From Callipepla californica brunnescens (taxonomy: Eukaryota > Chordata > Aves > Galliformes > Odontophoridae), in assembly GCA_023055505.1 (NCBI GenBank), contig JALIRH010000023.1, positions 6,206,423 to 6,270,422 of the forward strand: 64,000 nt of DNA, given 5' to 3'. The first letter of the stretch is position 1. Every line of letters starts with the position of its first letter. The notes beneath the pieces were generated by a model. That model did no database searches and was not told where the DNA came from. It saw only the letters and a program-made list of their open reading frames with translations. The translations under genes and the position numbers were made by a program. Below, in pieces: positions 1-14,100 of this stretch.

Positions 1-508
1 GCACTGCACAGGTCAGAATATATTAAGGAGACTGCCTGGGAGGAGGAACAAGAGCAGAAAGCACAAGCAAGCACAATCACAGATCTGCAGCCAGCTTCTG
101 GGCTAAAAAAAAAGTAGACTCAAAAGAAGTGATGAGACACTTGAACAGATTTAAAAGCAGAAAAAAGGAAGCACTAGCATGAAGCTAGTAAAAAGTGTAA
201 GTTTACAAACAAATTATTAACCCATCACTTCTGAACAGGGTGTGCTTCTTGTCTACGTCCTCATACCTTAGATCTCATGGACTTCACAAATGCATTCTTT
301 TCAGCAATAAGTAAGTTCAGAAGCTAGTTTTTAATGACATTACAGTTCTGACTGATTACTTAGTCTGAAAGCAAAATATTTTACTACATCAACAACATCA
401 GTATTTGACTGTCCTCTTAAGATAATTACATTGTTTTTAAACACAAAAACAGAACTTCATTTTATTTCTCTATTATGTTCTATTTATTTGATTCTATCCA
501 AGACCAGA

Positions 509-562
509 AACAAACAAACAAACAAACATTTAAATAATCAATCAATCAAACAAACAAACAAA
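509..562. repeat. Simple repeat, (CAAA)n with (AATC)n interruption
   Basis: Tandem CAAA units, then several AATC units, then CAAA again. Shorter tracts of the same kind occur near 6805-6825, 36874-36895 and 40120-40137. Confidence 0.9.
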
Positions 563-1935
563 AAGCAACAGAACAAGCCATTTGTGGTATTTGAGTAAGA
601 AAACTGATAATATTTAACCGTTGAGCTCAGTAGCACAGAACATCTACAGCAGTGATGGTCCGACAAAACTACACTTATTCCTAGAGTTTCGCCTCTCCAA
701 TAAGCAGTGGAATCTTATAGAAGCAGTCTTAACATATTTTCAATCTTTACTGAAATTAAAGACGCAGTTCTTCCAGTCAAAAGCTTCCAAAATCATCATC
801 TACTGCCAACAAAAGCAGCTAGTCTCATGGAAGAATTACTGGGTGGAGATCTACAGCGTGTATTTACACATTTGTAAAGACTGCACAGCTACATACAGTT
901 GCCATGCCTAATCTCATTAAAGGTTATGTCTATGAATCATCTGAAATGGGAGCTCATTTCAGCACAGGGCTTGACACTGCATGAGACTTGTCCTGCCAAG
1001 AGGCTCTGTTAAGTCTGAATAACAGTCTTTGGAGAACCACACCTTCCAATGAATCAATTTCACCAGTTTATCAGCTCTGATAAAACTCAACTGCTTTAAT
1101 GATAATTATGATGAAGGAGCAGAAGTCCAGAAGTCTTTTTCTTTAACAACAAAACAAAACAAAAAAACAATGCTTCCATGGAAAGCTGTAACAGCACAGT
1201 CACCGCAATTGTTTAAACACAATTGTTTCTTGTGGTTGGAAAACAAATTAAGCCAGCAAATTTACATTAGTAGTATGCTCACTTATGCAGCAATTACTCT
1301 TTACAGTGACTGACAAAGACATGCAACAGATTCTCTACATTTGAACATTCAAACAAACAAGAGAAACACTCATAGATATACACATACATGGCTATACACA
1401 TACATACTACGTTACTTGCATACAAAAAAGGCAAAAAAATAGCTTTAATGTTCTGCAATTATGCAGAAAAGATGTGATGATGTTTCTAGTCTCGCAAACG
1501 ACTATAGGGTCCAAAATGGAATGGTGCAGTCTTGCAACACAGAGATATGAAATCATGAAACAGCTAATGAGGAAATTTTCAGAATGTAAAACAAATCCCA
1601 TACCTCAAAAACGACATACAGTAGAAGAAATAATAATATTTAATCAAAACCTGGATATAAAAAATCTGAAATATCAGATTTAAATACAACAGTGATTATG
1701 TTTCATAATTTGGCAGGCAGATATTAAGTATACCAGTCAAGAATGAATGCCACACTGCCACTGTTGAATCCTTTCTGCCGTGCAATCATTTTCTTCTAAG
1801 AAAAGTGATGATATAGTCAGGGAGCAAACAATATCTGAAGACTAGTGTTAAGCCTGATTTGAGTCTCAAATCAGCTTCAAAAAGCTTTTTCCTGCTTTTC
1901 ATTCATCTCTTTATATTTGAAAGTTCAGGAACCAA

Positions 1936-2132
1936 ATATCACAGAATGTCAGGGAATGGAAGGGACCTCAAAAGATCATCTCGTTCAATCCCCCTGCTGG
2001 AGCTGAATACCTAGGTTAGGTCACACAGGAACACTTCCAAGCTGGTTTTGAATATCTCCAGAGATGGAGACCTCACAATTTGGCAGGGCATCCTGTTCCA
2101 GTGTTCTGTTGCACTCACCAAGAAGAAGTTTA
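1936..2132 (-). mobile_element. CR1 LINE 3'-end fragment
   Basis: The + strand reads as the reverse complement of a CR1 3' end: a CACAGAAT-type terminus, then GGAAGGGACCTC, a TTCAATCCCC stretch and the later CATCCTGTTCCAGTG block. CR1 ends in short ATTCTRTG repeats, so the element is antisense to the + strand. About 200 bp, 5'-truncated as usual for CR1. Confidence 0.85.
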
Positions 2133-4186
2133 ATATTAAAGTTATATCATCAGAACATCAGCTAGATGTGACTCAGGCATGTCTTTATCTTGATAAAATT
2201 ATTTCCGGATATATTAACTTATATTAGACTTAAATTGGTTTTAAAAGGTCATGTGTTACATTTTAAATTGAAATCTAAACTCTTTAAAACTATATTCTAA
2301 TATATAACATAAGACAACAGAAAGAACTCAGAAATGCTGTTTGCTGAGAACATAAATCAACAGTGCTTTCACAGTTTCCTTTTATTTTTTTCTGAACTAT
2401 TAAATAAGCTATTTTTCTTGTGAGAAAAGATTGTAACATTAACTACTGACATCAGTACCATTAGCTGAGAGGAAAAAGGTAAATAAAACTTTTGATGAAA
2501 TTTTGCTGCATCTTCAAAGTGTTGATTACATCATTCCCACCAACCATGAAGAGATTATTAGAAGTACTATTATATTATTATTATTTTTTTTTTTAAGTAA
2601 AATATACTATACTATTAGCCCTAGAATCCAACTCTAGCTATCTTTTAGGTAAATATTTAGAGGGTGTAATGAGAGTACACAATTCAAACAGAAAATCTAC
2701 ATTAAAACAGGTTAGAATACGTTGTACAAGCTTTACATCATCTCCAGAAGTATCTTACCTGGCCTTGTCTGGAAACTTGGAAGAAATGTGAGAAATTACT
2801 GATAGATTAGTAATTTCACAGCCATTCCAGTCTTCACATTATCAGGTTTTAGTGGCACTGACAGCTTCTCTCTGCTCTCACAACTTATGCATTTTAAAGT
2901 CAATTACCAAACCACTTGACACAGAAAATTTGTTCTGTTAAACTTAGCCTTCCCTTCACTTTCTTCTGGACACCTGACACAATGTTCTTCCACACAGACA
3001 TGAAGAGAAGCAAAGCCTGAGACCTGGCTGTGTCTAAAACTACCCCTAGCAGTTTCCCCCTCCCATAAACTGAAAAAATATGAAGAAAGATGAGGTATGC
3101 ATGCAAAAATACTTGTTTAGAAAAGAATGAGGTAGGAAAACATTTGATGGAATGAGTAAATACTATCAAAAGCAGATACTTCCCTACTGTCTGAGAAATC
3201 AAGACAAGATGTAGTTTGGTTACTGACAGCTGTCTCAGCTTGAAACACAATCACAAAGCAAAAAATGATGCTGATAATGAAAAAAAAGGGGAGGAGACTT
3301 TGACTTTGCTTATTTAACTCAAATTGTCAACTTCAGTTCACAAGAACTGCCAGGAGTTAAAATAACAGAGCATGTTTTGAAGCTCCCTAATCTCAGAGTG
3401 TTCTCCACAGAAAGCTCTCATGTATAAGAATTAAATCAGATTCCTCTCCCTAGGAATAGAAATTTCTATCTTTTTCCAGTCCACAAAACCTGTCCAAATA
3501 AAAATGACAGAACTCTAGGGACATAAAGGAGACAAAGTTTTCCTGAAACCCAGAAATCCTTATTACAACATTCCTTTCCAGACTCATAAAATAGTACCTG
3601 TAAAATTCAAATGATTTACTAATTATGTGCAGGAACTTCATCTAGATACTGTAACTGGTAGGTCTGTCAGAACGGACATGCAAGTAAATGCCAGCCAAGA
3701 CTTTAACAAAAAACTGCATGATATATAGTAGTTTTGTATGTAGCAGTATTTCTTTTCCTCAAAGTTTCCTTGCTTTTGGAAGCTGACTACATTTTTCTCT
3801 CAGTAAAGACACTCTGAACATATATACATACATACCTTTACTACAGACACCACATATGTATCAAATAAAGTATTTAAAATGAGGAGTATACTATTAAATG
3901 TATGTAACTAATTAGAAGCCTAGATTTCTTGGTATCTGATGGCATCCTGCTCACTGTAGTACCTGCCTCCATCCCAGAAACAACAAACATTTTTTCTTAC
4001 ACCTTACAGATGATTCAATTAAGAAAAAAATAACACCAATAAAAAATATAAGTGCAGAAAAACTGAAATGTTATGTGCTGCTTTCTCCTTACAATTTTTT
4101 CTACTTGTAAAAGAAATGGTAGATGTGGAGGCAATTAACACAAAAACAGCTGGATACAATAATGAAAGCAAGCTTCCAACACTTAC

Positions 4187-4274
4187 CAGTAATTTTCATT
4201 AGAAGAGGGCTCATTACATCCAAAGAGTAACATGTGATGGACAGTATCCATGCTGGCATGAGGTTTAAAGTCAA
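4187..4274 (-). CDS. PAM: PAM coding exon (PHM domain, first copper site)
   Basis: An 88-bp exon with a TTTTTCAG acceptor and a GTAAGTG donor. It enters with two bases completing a Val codon and leaves with TG of a Trp codon. It encodes VDFKPHASMDTVHHMLLFG and then a CNEPSS segment. The VHHM pair corresponds to His107/His108 of rat PHM, ligands of one of the two catalytic coppers (about residues 103-104 here). The following Cys (about 110) matches the disulfide Cys114. PHM hydroxylates the alpha-carbon of C-terminal glycine in peptide precursors inside secretory granules, the first step of peptide amidation. The identification rests on recognising the family sequence together with the exact phase fit to the exon at 11058. 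Confidence 0.95.
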
Positions 4275-7200
4275 CTGAAAAACAAAATGATAAAATAAAT
4301 AAGCTATCCTTCTTCTCACCATAACTGACATAAGGAAGAGCATTTTGTGTGTAATACTAGAAACAAGGTATGCATCCCTCCAAACCATTTCTTTACCTTT
4401 TGCATTCCACTTACAAGCCTTCCCTTCAGTTCTTTCAACAGCCTCTCACCCAAGTTAAAACTGTATCTCATTTAGTCACTGAATTGAAAAATTCCAAGTT
4501 TCCACTCACAAGTTATCTATCTTCCCCAATAGTTAAATAAGATTTAGTAGACATACCAATATATCCCCAATCACAGTTTTTGTAGTAAATGTAGCTTCAA
4601 AATCTGCACTTGTGACATAACAGTACTTTTTTTTTCTCTTTTTCTTTAGATTCTTTTTAGTTTTTTTCATCAAAAACCAAACACGAAGTTACAGTTAAGA
4701 GCTACTATTATCTTTGAGTTGGTCAAAGTTTTTCCTTTTAGCAGTATTTCATTCAATTTAATTTTTTTCCCGTTTCTTTCTTGAGATTATAGTTCTAAGA
4801 AGAAAAGTACGATTTATTCTCACTAATGGGACAACCCCCTTGGACTGGAAAATAAGATTCCCTTAAAGACAACCCAATCTTGTTGCCCAAACACTACTCA
4901 TTGTTAGAAAATTGGAAGAAGATCATTATTCAGTATTCAAACATCTGTTTGTTATTAAGCACCAGAAAGCCATTGTTTTCATTTCTCAAATATTCAAGAT
5001 CCTGTTCAGTTACTAACATCACAGCGTAGTAATACCAATCATAGATGTACAATGACAGCATTTCTAAAAATAAAACACGCTACACTGTGTAACTTCCTCT
5101 GTTATTACTGAAATGCTGCGCCAGATGCAAGCAATATGAAGGAATTTTTCCTCATACGTGACAGAGAAAAGGACTGGAGGGTTTTTAACCTTATTCAACA
5201 GCAGAACTTCCAAATACGAGTCACTCTTAACCTTGTACATAGACATTTGGGAGTCCCCAAGTGCCTTTAAGTTTTTCAAGGGTCTTACTATGGTCAGACA
5301 ATGAAACTGTTGGTCACATAAACCACTTCTGGTTCAGATATTTGCAGATCTATCAGTATGTTAACAACAGCTGACACAGGGCTCCTGAGCTCTGAGTGAT
5401 GATGTTGATTATCAAAACAATTTTATGAAGGGGCAAAAAAAGTAAAACAGATAGCTTTCAATCCTGCTTTTTGGAGCTCAGGCTTGTAGTGAAAAGTGTG
5501 GAAATAATACTGTCAGAAGATAAGGCATATAAGTCAAAAGCTAGGTAGCTTGAACACAAGGCATGCAGCCAGGCTGGGTCATAAAGAAATAAACATGAAA
5601 CATTTCTCTTTTTTCCCTGATTTGGGAAATAAGGGGTGTCCCCATATGCCCTGGGAAGTGAGGAAGCAGAGTAACACATACTCTAAAAAATGAATTTGCA
5701 AAAATGTTCACGTTGCTTGAAAGATTAAAGTTCAAAGGCTGTATGACTAGCAAATTTTACTCAGTCCTTAGCCATAAAACTGATGTGCATGACAGGAAGT
5801 CCTTTAGTTTTGGTATTTTTATGATTAACAAAGTGAAACTATGATTAACTCATGCATGGGATGGATAATGTGTCACATTATGCAGACTAAGTTTTCAAGG
5901 GTTCGTGCTGCTGTTGCCAATGTGAGAGAAATTTCTAAAGAGTTCACAAGCAGTTCACAGATGTGAAATATAATCATCTTACTTGCAAAACTCAATACCT
6001 GTACAAAATATACTGCAGGCAATGCTTAGAAAGACAGCCTTTAAGAAAGACAGATTCAAACACAGGGCTTCTCATCTGCAAATCTCTGCAGCAAATACTG
6101 TCACACTGTTTCTTCTTAAACCAATGCCACCCTCTCATCTTTTTAATTGCTGTAACAAGTGAGTCCAGACATCTTTTATTTTCTGCACAATGCCTACTGA
6201 AATGACATTCCAGTGCATGGCTAGGACCTTTAAGCACTGTTATAAAATGTATTTCAAAAAGCTTAACAAGTACTACTAGTACAAACAGAACATAATTAGC
6301 AAAACAAAATCAGATCTCTGTTCAAACCATTTGCATGCACTAGCAAGTTTAACTCATATCTCATCAATGCTTCTGGAAGAGCTGAAAGGCATCTCTGTTT
6401 GTCTGTGCGCTAAAGAAAGTTCTGCAGTCAGTTACCCTTTCCTACAGAGATATCTTCTTATCAACACTGCCAAGCAAAAACTACCACAAACACTATCCGT
6501 TTTCAAAAAAAAAAAAGCCATTTAAAAAAGATGTCAGCTGTAAAAGTCATGCAAATCAGCCCGAGATTTGAGCCAAACACCAATACCTGTTACTACCAAA
6601 GACTCAAGAAATATCAAACAAAAGCTTCTAGTTAAGTTTACAGCCGCTACATTTTAGAATAGGAAACGTAACACATTTCAATATTTAAATGACTGTGACG
6701 ACTTGTAGAATAAAGTTTTGGCCTAACAAAATATCAAAACCTGACAATCTATCGATTGGTATAAGAGAACTGCATCTCAAACTTGACTGTTATACACAAG
6801 ACAAAACAAACAAACAAAAAAAACCTTTGATAGTCCCAAATTAGAAAACTAATAGGCATATATGAGTGGTATCTACATACTGTAATACATGACAAGAATT
6901 TTTTCTGGTTGCTTCCCATTCATTGTTGCAAATGCACTCAAGATTGAGACTTTTTTTTTCTTACTAAAGCACTCAAAATGAAATGGACATTCAACATTTT
7001 AATTAAAATCTTCAAAAAAGGTAAGGTTTATTGCACTCTTTTTAAAAAATTGTTTACATTTATTTCATTTGTTAACATTATTCTACATAACACAAAATGC
7101 TTCAGTTGGAAAAAAAACAACAGAAGAGTATAGTTTGAAAAGGAAAACCACGATACCACTTCCAATTCCATTTCTTTTAGGTGTAGCCATTATATAAACT

Positions 7201-10200
7201 GGAACTTTTATATTTTTATTTTTAAAGCACAGATAAGCACAACAGGGTGATTACTGAAATGACATTTTCATTATATAAACTAAATGTAAATTCAATTTGA
7301 ATGTCTATGTACTTTTTTGAGCTACAAACTCTAGAAGGAACAGAAACAATCAGGACATTCAACTTAACTTAGCAAGGGTCTATCTTTGAAAAAACGATTT
7401 CTTGTGTATTCACCTTTACAAGTAAGAACTCAATAATTATTGATATTAATTCATACACAAAAGTATCAACACATCAGTGTCTGCAGTTTGGTAGAGTAGA
7501 CATTAGAGGTCTTCAATGTGGCACAGTCATCACTTTGTAATAGGAAAGTTTATATACACTGTACCAGAGAAACAACCTTGCAGCACTTTAGAGTCATGCA
7601 TGGAAGAAAAATAGTAAGTCATCTAATTACCTCTGCTTCTGTTGCTGATTCTATTAGGCTCTGTCTCATTTCTACAGCACATTCTGACAGATAGGAACTT
7701 CAGGAATCCTCAAAGAAACCACTCACTGGTTACCCATGTGCGTGAAGGTAAGGAAGACAGTCAAACTTCTTGAGCGACTTGCTGTCAGAAACTAGCTCTC
7801 AGTAATTAAAAGCCAATATTTATTGATGTCCATACTGTTAAAGACTCAATCTAGTTTCTACTTCGTGTTTTTCATAAACACAAATCAAACAAGATATAGA
7901 ATGATAGAACTGCGATATGTTTTACAAATGTAAGTGAAATCATAGCTTCTTCAAAGATTACATATTAATCTCACTTATTAATAACTACCACATACTAATC
8001 TCATGGACATTTCATTTTACAGGAGCAAAAAGTGTTTTGCTAATATCAACCTAAATAAATGTCCCTTCCCTCACTTGTTTTGCAACATTTCCAGCCCACT
8101 TTGGGACAGAAAACAGACTGATCCAAAAGAGGAATCTCCACCTTGACAGTCTGACCTTCCACTAGAAGCTATTGCAATGAAACATAACATCTGAAGAAAT
8201 ACAGATGTATCCCCAAAAAAGACCTCCAGAGCAAAACTTGATCTCTTTATAATCTGGTATCACTTTGTACGTTTGGTCAGTTTCTTCTTTTGGTACTGCC
8301 TGAGAAATGACCATGAGCTAACTGATACACTCCAGTACAGCACCCTTCCAGCTTTGCAGTATGAAGTTATACCCTTTGCTCTTGTGCTAGTGTTAATAGT
8401 CTGCTAGTTTTAAATCTATGGGGAATAAAAAAGCTGAAGTCGGAATTCAATGTTCTCAAATAAATCTGATAGGAAACACTGGAAAGTTATGGACAGTATT
8501 TTCTACTTACTACTGTATGTAGTACTGCCACCATGGAATGATAAACAAACAAGGCCTCTCTTCCAGTATCCTTACACTTTATCAGAACTGCCCTGCTGCA
8601 TACTCTATTAACAGAAACGTACAGGCTCTATTGAAGGGAGTAAATGGAGGCAAACAGGAAAATCAAAGAAAAACAGAAATGAGAATATATACTTGGCAGT
8701 ATTATATAAATAAATGGAACTGGAGGTAGAATACATGGGCTCTGGTCTGAGACTTACCACTGAACTGTGTCAGAAACTCAGTTTACTGTTCTCATCCTAT
8801 GTATCATTCACACCCATGAGTGTTTTGCTGTTAGTGAGAGCACATACTACCTTTTCCATACCTAGCCGAATGGTAAGTCAGTGCAACAGTACATTTATTA
8901 GCTGTTAAATGCTATCACAGCAATTAAGGAGAATTAATAATATAATCCATTGACAACCCAATGAAGGCAGATTCTTCTTAAACCACTTAAAAGTGTAGAT
9001 AAGATCCTTTAAAAATTAAGTATTTAGTTCTGTGTCAATGTTATGCTTATTCATGCAACAAAAATTTAATCCATGCAAGCAAGTAAATATCAAGTCTCAT
9101 AACACTGAGAAATGGTTACACAAAATATCACTAGTATACTCATATTTCTTGAGTAATAATGCTTATAGTAAAAAAATCTCTTTCCTGAGAAGTTATAATT
9201 TGCTATTTATGTATTAGGGTAGGTGAATTTTGCACACACATTTTCTGCAGTTAGATATGTTTGAATCTAGTTCTTTCCCATGAACATGAACACGTAATTT
9301 CTGTTGGTTCTGAAAACTCTAATACTAAAAATCTACCCAGTTGAAATCAATTCTCAGTGGCTTCACTCGAGACAGTTGGAACTGATCACATGCTTAAGAC
9401 TGACCACATTCTGATCCATTTTGGTGGAATTCTAGAACAAAATCCAGAATTGCCTTTTCCTTTTATTTTCAAGACATGCAAACATAGTTTTTGAGCAATA
9501 CTCTCATGGTAAACCTTTATGCTCACAGGACAGGATTTTCTCATTAATTTTTCAGTCAAGTTCCTCTTGCTTTCCAAAGCCCCTTATAAATACTAGAATG
9601 GTTTTCTTTCCAGACTTTATACTGCCTTGCATTACATTTCCAGTGATCACTGGAAAGTTGGAAATATCTGGTAAAAATCTGACAAAAAACAAAACATCTA
9701 AAAATTAAAAGTTCAGTTTTCAGATAAAAAAAAAAATGAGTTGTCTGGCACGAGATTTTGTAAAATCTTACCAAAAAATTGTTTTAGTCAATCCTTCTAA
9801 ATGTATAAACCACAGGAAACATTCTGTATGGACTTAATACACATAAACACCAAATGACAGATGTAACTGTGCAGCAATCTAATAAAGATTTGAGCTATGC
9901 AATTTTGCAATTCAATGAAGCACTAAATCTAAACTGCATAAGCAGCAGGTTAGTGGTATGCTCTTCTATGAATTACTTGAAAGCGAAAGAGTCAACTGCA
10001 CATACTGCATTTAAAAACAGTTGATTAGAAAATTAACACGAACATCAAATCCATTTTATACTCTCATACTCTCACTTTTTTGTTGTTGTTTTTTGTTTAA
10101 CTTTTTTTTTCCCCATCTCCCTGGGGTCAAACAACCAAAGTGTGATTTTGTGGTCTGAAGCCAGCTTTCGTGCTAAACAGAGAAACAGATGAAGTACTAA

Positions 10201-11057
10201 ATTTTCTTTTTTATTTATTTATTTTCAGTTAACATGATGTAAGGAGCAAATCTGAAAATGAGACTATTTCCAAAGGATTTCCACACAGAAACCCACATGA
10301 AACAATAGCCCCATAAGAACCTACAACAAAAACTACACAGAATTTCCATCATAATTATTATCAGTGCAGACATCCTAAAAGACAACAGGGAAGAAAAAAC
10401 AAATTTCAGTTTACAGAACACGCTGCTAATGAAATTTTTGTCAGAAAAATAATCTTTCCTCTTTATCGGAACAATTGCAGGCTCACAAGGAAGGAAAATT
10501 ACATCAAAAGTACAGCAAAGTCTCTACAGATTTGTTGTTTTGCAGATCTATGCTGATACTACTTTCTAGTGTTTGTCTGCCACCTTACTCACAGGACAAC
10601 CTTTTAAAAAAATGTAAGGAAGAGGTTTTGGTTGGTTTTGCTTTATTTATTTTTATTTTCTTTTTTGTTGTTTTTCTCCTACATAGATAAAATCTTTCTG
10701 CAGCCAAAGTTGACTGTAAGTGCAGAGGATTTACAGCCTACACCAGCAGGTAAATAAACAGCCTTGCTCAGTGGAGCAGAATTAAGTATCTGTCCAGAGG
10801 ACAGAAAACCAATACTTCACAAATGGGACTGTTTGATATTGACTGCCAGAGGTATTTGCATGCAGCTTCTTAACTACTAATACTCATGAATCTCTCCAGA
10901 TACAGTTTGTTATCTTGACTCTAAGTAGCTCTCTCTAGTTAGTTTCTGCATTAGCCATGACAAATGCATTTTAGAAACTCAGACAGGTAAAGATTAAGTC
11001 TATGTAAGTCAAAGAAAAAATGGCTTGCTTAAGCTCTTCCAGTTAACCAGTACTCAC
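4275..11057 (-). other. PAM: PAM intron between the coding exons at 11058 and 4187
   Basis: About 6.8 kb of AT-rich sequence with clear GT-AG ends and phase 1. No repeat of recognised family was found. A 53-bp open segment with splice-like borders lies at 7631-7683 and is treated as a possible cryptic exon only. Confidence 0.8.
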
Positions 11058-11115
11058 CTACATAAGCTTCATCATCCACCGGCAGGGGTACTGACATACA
11101 GAGGTAGGTATCAGA
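11058..11115 (-). CDS. PAM: PAM coding exon (PHM domain start)
   Basis: A 58-bp exon ending in a GTGAGTA donor and preceded by a GAGCAG acceptor. It begins in phase 0 and ends with one base of a split codon. It encodes SDTYLCMSVPLPVDDEAYV. The Cys (about residue 77 here) corresponds to rat PHM Cys81. It follows the exon ending in PKQ and precedes the copper-site exon, matching family order with no missing residues. The PVDDEAY stretch replaces the PVDEEAF form I recall from mammals, which is ordinary divergence. Confidence 0.95.
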
Positions 11116-14100
11116 CTGCTCAAAGACAGAAGAACAGAATTCATTTTAAAATATGGCATTCATACAATGCAAATAAAAAACAAAAGTGTATCAAAATTCT
11201 TTTAGGGGACGAAGGGAGTAAAACTGAGATACAAAAAAATATGAATCAGAAATCATACACTCGTAAGTCTTGGTACTGACATCATTTGTTAACAAACACC
11301 ACACACTTTTTGCCTGGAAAAAAATTTGAAAGGGTAACAGTACTCTCATGATGTCCAAGCAAGCAGCATAAATCAAAGTGTGATATATAAAATGATAAGA
11401 ATTAAAGTTCTGATTTATTATATTCCTAGTATGCATTCTTTCATTATTTACAAACCTCCTATATTCTAAGGATAAAGAGAATCTCAGAGCTAAAGATTTT
11501 TCTACCAGTAGCAGCACATCCCCTTAGTCCAAGACGCACAGAACTGGACAACAAAGTGTAAATGTGCATTGTAACAGCAGTCATAGAAACGAATTTGTGA
11601 TTCATGCATCCAGATATATGATAATCAATGAATATATTTTTTCTTAGACATTACAACAAACATCACATGCTCTTTAAAACAAAGAACATAATTAACTAAA
11701 AAATAATAAAATCAATTAGCAATTTTCTTGCTTAAACATTGTAAAGGACTAGCAATTTCCTGGAGCAATTGGATGAACAATACAGATGAGATACAGAACA
11801 CTGGGCAGTCCATGCAGAAAACCTATCAAGAATGACCTCTGCTAGATGTTACAGCTGCCTTAGTAACCTAGAAGACTCTGCATTTAAAGTGCTCGGCACG
11901 TAAACTTTGGAATTATTCTTGGATTAAAATAGGAAAAATCAATTAAAACACAAAACCAGCATACTCAGAGCAATGGCCACAAATAATATCCAGGTTTGAA
12001 TTCTGCAAGTACCCTGAAACATAAAACAATGTTCCTGAAAACAAAACTGGGCATATCCATGGGAAGGAAAGCTCTTTTTTTGCTCATCAGCAAAATAGCT
12101 AATCATTAGTACAGCACAAAATTACCGATTTTAAATGCATATGAACTACTAAAGCAAAAAATGAAATAAGCTTTATTTTCATCTGCTAGGCGAAGGGCAA
12201 TTCCCTACAATAGCACCATGTAGGCAAAACAGTACTTGTTTTACTGAGGTATTTGTACAAAGATTATCTAGGATGTCAACATTGTTGTATGGAATTAATT
12301 CATTTCCATGTTTTATCTAGATGTAATTGAGATTACTCTTTAAGGTCAGGGATGTGGCTTGTAGCTATGCTATTATCTAATTTATGTGTTACTTTTCTGC
12401 TGTAAGGTTGTTTAAGATAGAAAAGATCATATGCTAGTGGCAGTACTTCACTACATCCATGAACTCCAAGACCAACAGGATGTCCTCTTTCACTATTATT
12501 CAGCAAAACAGATGAAAACAAAATTCTTGCTATAAAAGACTTTAAGTTAATTAAAAAATAAAATCCACTGCAAATAGGTTTAAACAATTAAATGCAGCTG
12601 AGAAAGAATAACGAGTACAACAGTGATAACAGTATGTGATTACACAAAGCAGTGATGTCCACTGATAAGAAACTTGCACTGGTGGTTTGCTTGAAGATGG
12701 AAAGGATAAACACAAGTCAGTTTATACAACTGATTTGAACGCCTTTGTGAACTATGCATTTACAGAACACACAAAAGCCATTTCGAAATTGAAAAGGAAA
12801 TAGTCTATTTCTTATTTATTCTGTATTCACAATTTCATTTAGAAACTTAAACTTTTCAAGTCAACAGCAGCAATACTGCTCCGATGGAGATGCTACAGAG
12901 CAGCATGTCACTGAGACAGTTCAGCTGCCCTTCTAGAAGCCTTTCCACAAGCGCTCCCAAACTTACATCATTTGTGAAGAACGGTACATAAAAGAAAATT
13001 CACATCACAAAAGAATGTCATTTGATTTCTCAGACTAGCTAGCTGATGATCTGAATAAAAGTTCCACTTTCTTTGCATTACATCACAGCAGAATGATCCA
13101 GCTGAAGCGTTTTTCTTTTCACAGAAAAATGTGTGATGAAGAATAGACAACACAGAACACAATGGTGTTACCCTAAAGATATTAACTTTGTCTCAATTAA
13201 AGTTAACTAATTTATACCTTCTCTATTAATATTCAATCCTCCTCTCTTTATTTTTTCATCTTTCCCACAGAAGTTGTTTCAGTTCAGAACTCAGGAACTA
13301 AATGCAGTCATAACCAATACAACAGTCTATCTCCAGAAATCCCTTACCACTGCATTTCAAAAACTGCATTGCTCCCTTACTCACTGGTTCGCTTTGGCAT
13401 CTTTCTTGATTTGATACAGACTCACACATAGGCCTTGAAACTACACACAAATATGAAGAGAGCTAAGAGATACATGAAGAAGACAGTGAGCTAGAAAGAA
13501 GCCACTACAGAAGAATCTCCTCTCTAAAGAAGATAATTTATCTCCATTCCATTTATGCCACAAAAGCAAACTAGCAGCACTAAAACTAAAAAACATTTGG
13601 TCATCACTTTCTGTGAACTGCAAGAAAAAGACTGCCTTTCCTGGATTATTTCTCACTATGTATATTGTGCTTAACTTGTACAAAAAGGAACCAAGTTCCT
13701 TGCAGCTTGAGTGGAAGGAGGAAAGGAAACAGGAAGCAGAACAAAAAAAGCAGGTGAGAAAGGAAAATAAGGGCTGGACTATGGCATATGAGACTAGGTA
13801 TTATTTCTGCTTATCTTTGTAAGAATTAGTGTGGTAAGTTGCCTTCTATTTCTGTCTTCCTTCCCCACCCCTCCCACAAATCTACACTAGAGAATAACAT
13901 TTGTTTTCACAAGCACTGCTGGATATAGATACACAGGCATATTTCCTGTCTAACAATAATCACAGCCTTTTGTTGATGGTCTTGCTTTTTGTTTTTCTTT
14001 TTGAACAGGAACAGGAAGTGACTGACTCCTTCATACATGTTTCCCAACATTTCAACTAATTATTCTTCAGGTTGCATCAATTAGAAATGTTCATCTTGAA

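Larger units (their letters stand above)
1..4186 (-). other. PAM: PAM intron downstream of the PHM copper-site exon (partial)
   Basis: AT-rich, non-coding. I searched the minus strand for the next PHM exon (expected to start just after the split Trp codon and to contain a CDEGTC-like motif) and did not find it, so this intron runs past the left edge. It holds an AAAC/AATC-type simple repeat near 509-562 and one CR1 fragment at 1936-2132. The short open frames in it lack domain or splice support. Confidence 0.75.

Noticed and set aside
2745..2800. ATCTTACCTGG as a possible donor for the missing PAM exon
   Set aside because: The upstream minus-strand sequence does not encode the expected CDEGTC-like segment in any frame.
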